Shown here: piece after piece, positions 61,087 to 64,000 of the stretch | How the letters are laid out: every line of letters starts with the position of its first letter | Position numbering within the stretch: position 1 is the stretch's first letter | From: Caryophanales bacterium UBA2298 | GTDB taxonomy: Bacteria > Bacillota_I > Bacilli_A > Izemoplasmatales > Hujiaoplasmataceae | Assembly: GCA_002345425.1 (NCBI GenBank) | Contig: DDWA01000011.1 | Span: forward strand, 1 to 64,000 | Length of the DNA: 64,000 bases | Direction: 5' to 3' | Program-made: the position numbers and the translations under genes | The notes under the pieces: generated by a model | Seen by the model: only the letters and a program-made list of their open reading frames with translations | What the model was told of the DNA's origin: nothing | The model's database searches: none

Positions 61087-61369
61087 GCTCGTGATCTTGA
61101 TGTTTTTCTTCTTCATCCTCAAGAAAACTTTCAAGAACTTCTTCAATTAAATCCCACTCGTCATCAGTTTCAATCGGATTTAGATTACCTTCATCACCAT
61201 CTTCAGGATTGAAACTAGCAGCGAAATATTCTCCTGTTTCATCATCTTTTAGTTGGTATACTAAATAAGATTTTCCAAATTCTTCTGATTCAAATGTCAT
61301 AATAATAACTGCTTCTAAATCATTTCCTTGTTCATCGGTAATTATTAAAGTGTCATCATATTCTTGCAT
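61079..61369 (-). CDS. yrzB: DUF1292 (YrzB-like) small acidic protein
   Basis: A 96-residue acidic protein of the DUF1292 family: DTLIITDEQGNDLEAVIIMTF at the start, then YLVYQLKDDETGEYFAASF and a Glu/Asp-rich end with EDEEEKHQDHEHE. The function is unknown, but it is conserved after ruvX in Firmicutes. It lies 1 bp after ruvX and overlaps trmR by 8 bp. In Bacillus, mltG stands between this gene and trmR; here it is missing. Confidence 0.9.
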   Translation of the reverse strand: MQEYDDTLIITDEQGNDLEAVIIMTFESEEFGKSYLVYQLKDDETGEYFAASFNPEDGDEGNLNPIETDDEWDLIEEVLESFLEDEEEKHQDHEHE

Positions 61370-61370
61370 A

Positions 61371-61793
61371 TTAAACTCTCTTTCTGCTATCCAAATAGCT
61401 TTGTAATATTATTGTTGCCGCAACAAAGTCAACCTTAGTTTTTCTCTTTTTACGGCTTAAATTAGCTTGAATCATCACTGATTCAGCCATCTTAGATGTT
61501 AATCTTTCATCCCAAAGAACAACGTCTTTTTTAAACGTTTCTTCGAGCATCGTTTTAAAACTGATTGAAGACTGAGCTTGAAAGCCTATGCTACCATCCA
61601 TATTCTTCGGAAGACCAAGGACGAACTTATCAATCTCTGCACTTTTAAGTATAGCAAATAATTCTTTAATTGCATATGGAAAATCATTATTTGCAAAAGT
61701 TATTGTCGTTAATTTAGTTGCAATGGTATTAGAAGGATCAGAAATAGCTACCCCTAAAGTTTTTGACCCTAGGTCTAAGCCGATAGTCCTCAT
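61371..61793 (-). CDS. ruvX: RuvX/YqgF family Holliday junction resolvase-like nuclease
   Basis: A 140-residue RNase H-like nuclease of the YqgF family, thought to act in 16S rRNA 5' maturation and possibly on Holliday junctions. The acidic active site is seen in GLDLGSKTLGVAISD (about 4-18), FVLGLPKNMDGS near 60-71 and LWDERLTS near 96-103, plus the late Asp of KVDFVAATIILQ. The ATG overlaps the alaS stop by 4 bp (ATGA). Complete length. Confidence 0.94.
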   Translation of the reverse strand: MRTIGLDLGSKTLGVAISDPSNTIATKLTTITFANNDFPYAIKELFAILKSAEIDKFVLGLPKNMDGSIGFQAQSSISFKTMLEETFKKDVVLWDERLTSKMAESVMIQANLSRKKRKTKVDFVAATIILQSYLDSRKRV

Positions 61794-64000
61794 CGGACTA
61801 AACCTTTGATATGCTCTATCGCTTCATCAACTTTACTGATATCTTTTCCTCCTGCTTGAGCAAAATCAGGGCGCCCACCGCCATTACCACCACAAATTTG
61901 AGCAGCGGTTTTAACAATTTGACCAGCGTTTAACTTTTTTAAATTGCTTTTTGCGACAAAAATAATTTTCTCATCGATTACTGAAGCTAAGAAAACAAAA
62001 TCAATATCCTGTTTAGAAGCCGCTTCATCAGCTAATTGTTTAAGTACAGAAGCATTAATATCATCAAGTCTTGCGATAATCATATTTTTCTCAGCTAAAC
62101 CACTCAAATCTTGTACTGAATCAAGAGCTTTATTTTCTTTTAATTGATTGTACTGTTTTTCTAGATCTTTTACAGCAATCTGAGCCTGGTGTAATTCTTC
62201 TCTTTTGTTGATGACATCTTGATAGCTGCCCAAGTTTTCTTTGTCCTTTTTAAAATCAAAACTTAAATTAATTTTTTCTTCTTTAGCATAAGATAATATC
62301 TTATCAGCTTTCACCAATAGGTTTTCAATATCTTGATTCAAACCTACTAAAGATTCACTTAATGTCTCAACCATTTTATTGACGACAGCTTCAATTCTAT
62401 AAATCCCTGATCCAATAGAAGAAACTGATTTTATCGCAAACTTACCGATATCTTTAATATCTTTAACATGAGTTCCACCACAAAGATCAAGCGTGTATTT
62501 CAAATCAATCGTTCTGACTTTATCTCCGTATTTTTCTCCAAATTCAGCGATTGCCCCTAAAGCCTTAGCTTCATCAACTGATAAAATTCTTGTGTTTGAT
62601 GGATAAGATTCTTTAATCATTTCATTTACTGTTTTTTCGATTATCAAAATCATTTCATCATTAATATTTTCAAAATGATTGAAGTCAAATCTTAAACTAT
62701 CAAAACTAACTTGAGAACCTTGCTGGGAAACATGATTTCCTAAAATATCCCTTAGAGCTTTAAAAAGCAAATGCGTTGCGGAATGATGATATTCAGTTAG
62801 TTCTCTTCTTTTTTCATCTACTTCGGCAATAACATTCATACCTTCAAAGTTACTTGACAATTCTTCCTTGACTTTGTGAATAAATTGACCGTTAGGTAAT
62901 TTTTCAACATCGATAACGCTTAAAGAAATTTCCTTATTATAAATCATTCCTTGGTCAGCCATTTGTCCACCTGAAGTCGCATAGAAAGGCGTTTGATCAA
63001 GTACTAATCCTTCAGGAAAAACTTTAATGATTTTTGCATTTGTTTTTAAAGTATCATAGCCGACAAATTCACTTTTTTCATCAAAATTCAAATACTCTTC
63101 ATTTTGTCCCATCATTGAGTCAGTTTCATTGCGAGCTTTTCTAGCTCGATCTTTTTGCTTTTCCATCTCAACTTTAAAACCAGCAATATCAACTTCATAT
63201 CCTTGTTCTTCAGCATACTCAGAAGTTAACTCCAAGGGAAAACCATAAGTGTCATAAAGCAAGAAAGCGTCTGCGCCACTAATTACTTTAGTACTATTTT
63301 CAATAATATCATTTAACTTCTTTTCCCCAGCTAACAAAGTTTCCAAGAATTTGTTTTCTTCTGTTTCAACAATCTTCTTAACAATTGTTACTTTATTTTC
63401 AATATAAGGGTAAAAAGGTTTTAACACCTTGATAACCTCATCTACTAAACTGACTAAAAAAGGTTTTTCTATTTTTAATTGCTTTCCGTATTTAACCGCT
63501 CTTCTCAGTAATCTTCTTAAAACATAACCTCTACCTTCATTAGAAAGCATCGCGCCATCACTGATAGCCATAGTTACAGTTCTGATGTGATCAGCAATTA
63601 CTTTAAAGGCTTTTTGTCCTTGATAAGGCACATTTGATATCTTAGCTATTTTATTAATAATAGGCATAAATAAGTCTGTTTCAAAATTTGTCACGGCACC
63701 TTGAATAACTGAAGCAAATCTTTCTAAACCCGCTCCAGTATCAATATTTTTCGAAGGTAATTCTGGATATTCACTTCTATTAAGACCTTCAATTGCATTG
63801 TACTGCGATAAGACAATATTCCATAATTCCACATAACGATCGTTTTCAATATCTTTTTTAATTGATTCAGTTGTAAAATCACCGAAAGCTTCACCACGAT
63901 CAAAGAAAATCTCAGTACATGGCCCACAAGGCCCAGAGCCTATTTCCCAGAAATTACCTTCACTAGGAATTAAATGTTCTTCTTCAACGCCAAGATCAAG
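61790..64000 (-). CDS. alaS: Alanyl-tRNA synthetase, N-terminal part beyond the window
   Basis: The last 736 residues of AlaRS (family about 870), truncated by the window edge and not by mutation. Reading in from 64000 gives NFWEIGSGPCGPCTEIFFDRG, the class II active-site motif region, in the same frame as the rest. Then follow the tRNA recognition domain, the editing domain with HHSATHLL (HxxxH near 408 from the window edge) and CGGTHVKDIKDIG (CxxxH), and the C-terminal Gly-rich C-Ala domain (CGGNGGGRPDFAQAGG). The GTG at 63832 is internal. It overlaps ruvX by 4 bp. Confidence 0.96.
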   Translation of the reverse strand, partial: LDLGVEEEHLIPSEGNFWEIGSGPCGPCTEIFFDRGEAFGDFTTESIKKDIENDRYVELWNIVLSQYNAIEGLNRSEYPELPSKNIDTGAGLERFASVIQGAVTNFETDLFMPIINKIAKISNVPYQGQKAFKVIADHIRTVTMAISDGAMLSNEGRGYVLRRLLRRAVKYGKQLKIEKPFLVSLVDEVIKVLKPFYPYIENKVTIVKKIVETEENKFLETLLAGEKKLNDIIENSTKVISGADAFLLYDTYGFPLELTSEYAEEQGYEVDIAGFKVEMEKQKDRARKARNETDSMMGQNEEYLNFDEKSEFVGYDTLKTNAKIIKVFPEGLVLDQTPFYATSGGQMADQGMIYNKEISLSVIDVEKLPNGQFIHKVKEELSSNFEGMNVIAEVDEKRRELTEYHHSATHLLFKALRDILGNHVSQQGSQVSFDSLRFDFNHFENINDEMILIIEKTVNEMIKESYPSNTRILSVDEAKALGAIAEFGEKYGDKVRTIDLKYTLDLCGGTHVKDIKDIGKFAIKSVSSIGSGIYRIEAVVNKMVETLSESLVGLNQDIENLLVKADKILSYAKEEKINLSFDFKKDKENLGSYQDVINKREELHQAQIAVKDLEKQYNQLKENKALDSVQDLSGLAEKNMIIARLDDINASVLKQLADEAASKQDIDFVFLASVIDEKIIFVAKSNLKKLNAGQIVKTAAQICGGNGGGRPDFAQAGGKDISKVDEAIEHIKGLVR

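Noticed and set aside
61790..63832. alaS beginning at the GTG at 63832 as a shortened gene
   Set aside because: The same frame continues upstream to base 64000 with clear AlaRS sequence (GSGPCGPCTE region), so the gene is cut by the window, not truncated.
63724..63927. Short minus-strand frame near the right edge
   Set aside because: It is out of frame with alaS, which reads without interruption through this region to the window edge.
1..64000. TGA read as tryptophan, as in Mycoplasma
   Set aside because: Conserved Trp positions use TGG, and TGA ends several genes exactly where families end (for example alaS and yqeK).
1..64000. CRISPR array, prophage or defence island
   Set aside because: No regularly spaced direct repeats, phage structural genes, integrase or known defence families were seen; the only mobile element is the IS at 43832-45557.

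Overview
The window is a 64 kb stretch of an AT-rich chromosome with densely packed, mostly operonic genes. Gene order and protein families are Firmicute-like: the yqeG-yqeH-yqeK-rsfS-yqeM-comEA-comEC-holA/rpsT block and the alaS-ruvX-yrzB-trmR-trhP1-trhP2-udk-greA block keep the Bacillus subtilis order. The standard code is used: TGA is a stop (for example at the ends of alaS and yqeK) and Trp is TGG. Several genes usual in these blocks are absent (mltG, aroE, yhbY, nadD, comEB), and the Opp transporter carries the large insertions often seen in Mollicutes. I infer a standard-code Mollicutes relative (Izemoplasma/Acholeplasma/Haloplasma type), but no 16S rRNA is present to prove it.

Layout. 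0-3.5 kb: a phosphonate/phosphate-type ABC importer (binding lipoprotein, ATPase, two permeases) without C-P lyase genes. 3.5-9.2 kb: class III fructose-1,6-bisphosphatase, two membrane proteins, a GNAT protein and a small encapsulated-ferritin-family protein with no encapsulin. 9.2-18.9 kb: a complete oligopeptide importer, whose ATPases contain coiled-coil insertions, whose OppC has a roughly 320-residue external insertion and whose OppA carries Ig-like and repeat domains. 19.2-21.4 kb: an S41 peptidase lipoprotein with the same N-terminal module as OppA. 21.5-28.5 kb: small metabolic genes (methyltransferase, YjbQ, M3 oligopeptidase, ferritin, PfkB kinase, SDR, C_GCAxxG_C_C protein) and tRNA-Leu(CAA). 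28.5-38.7 kb: amidohydrolase, asymmetric heterodimeric ABC exporter, argS, ABC-F protein and a stand-alone E2-like acyltransferase. 38.8-42.5 kb: PAP2 protein, glutamine synthetase and pyruvate kinase.

42.5-47.6 kb is the decayed, accessory part: a HIT-family remnant, a sugar isomerase truncated by an IS1182-like element whose transposase has two frameshifts, and an intact GH65-family reading frame that has lost the active-site motifs of the family. 47.8-55.8 kb holds ribosome, competence and replication genes; 55.9-64 kb holds nucleotide salvage, transcript cleavage, tRNA wobble-uridine modification, resolvase and alaS (cut by the window edge).

Functionally, peptides would be imported by Opp and cut by the M3 peptidase, with the S41 protease acting outside the membrane. 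Fbp and Pyk give both directions of central carbon flow, glnA assimilates ammonia, two ferritin-like proteins handle iron, and YrrM/YrrN/YrrO homologues would make 5-methoxyuridine in tRNA. No prophage, CRISPR array or obvious defence island was seen.
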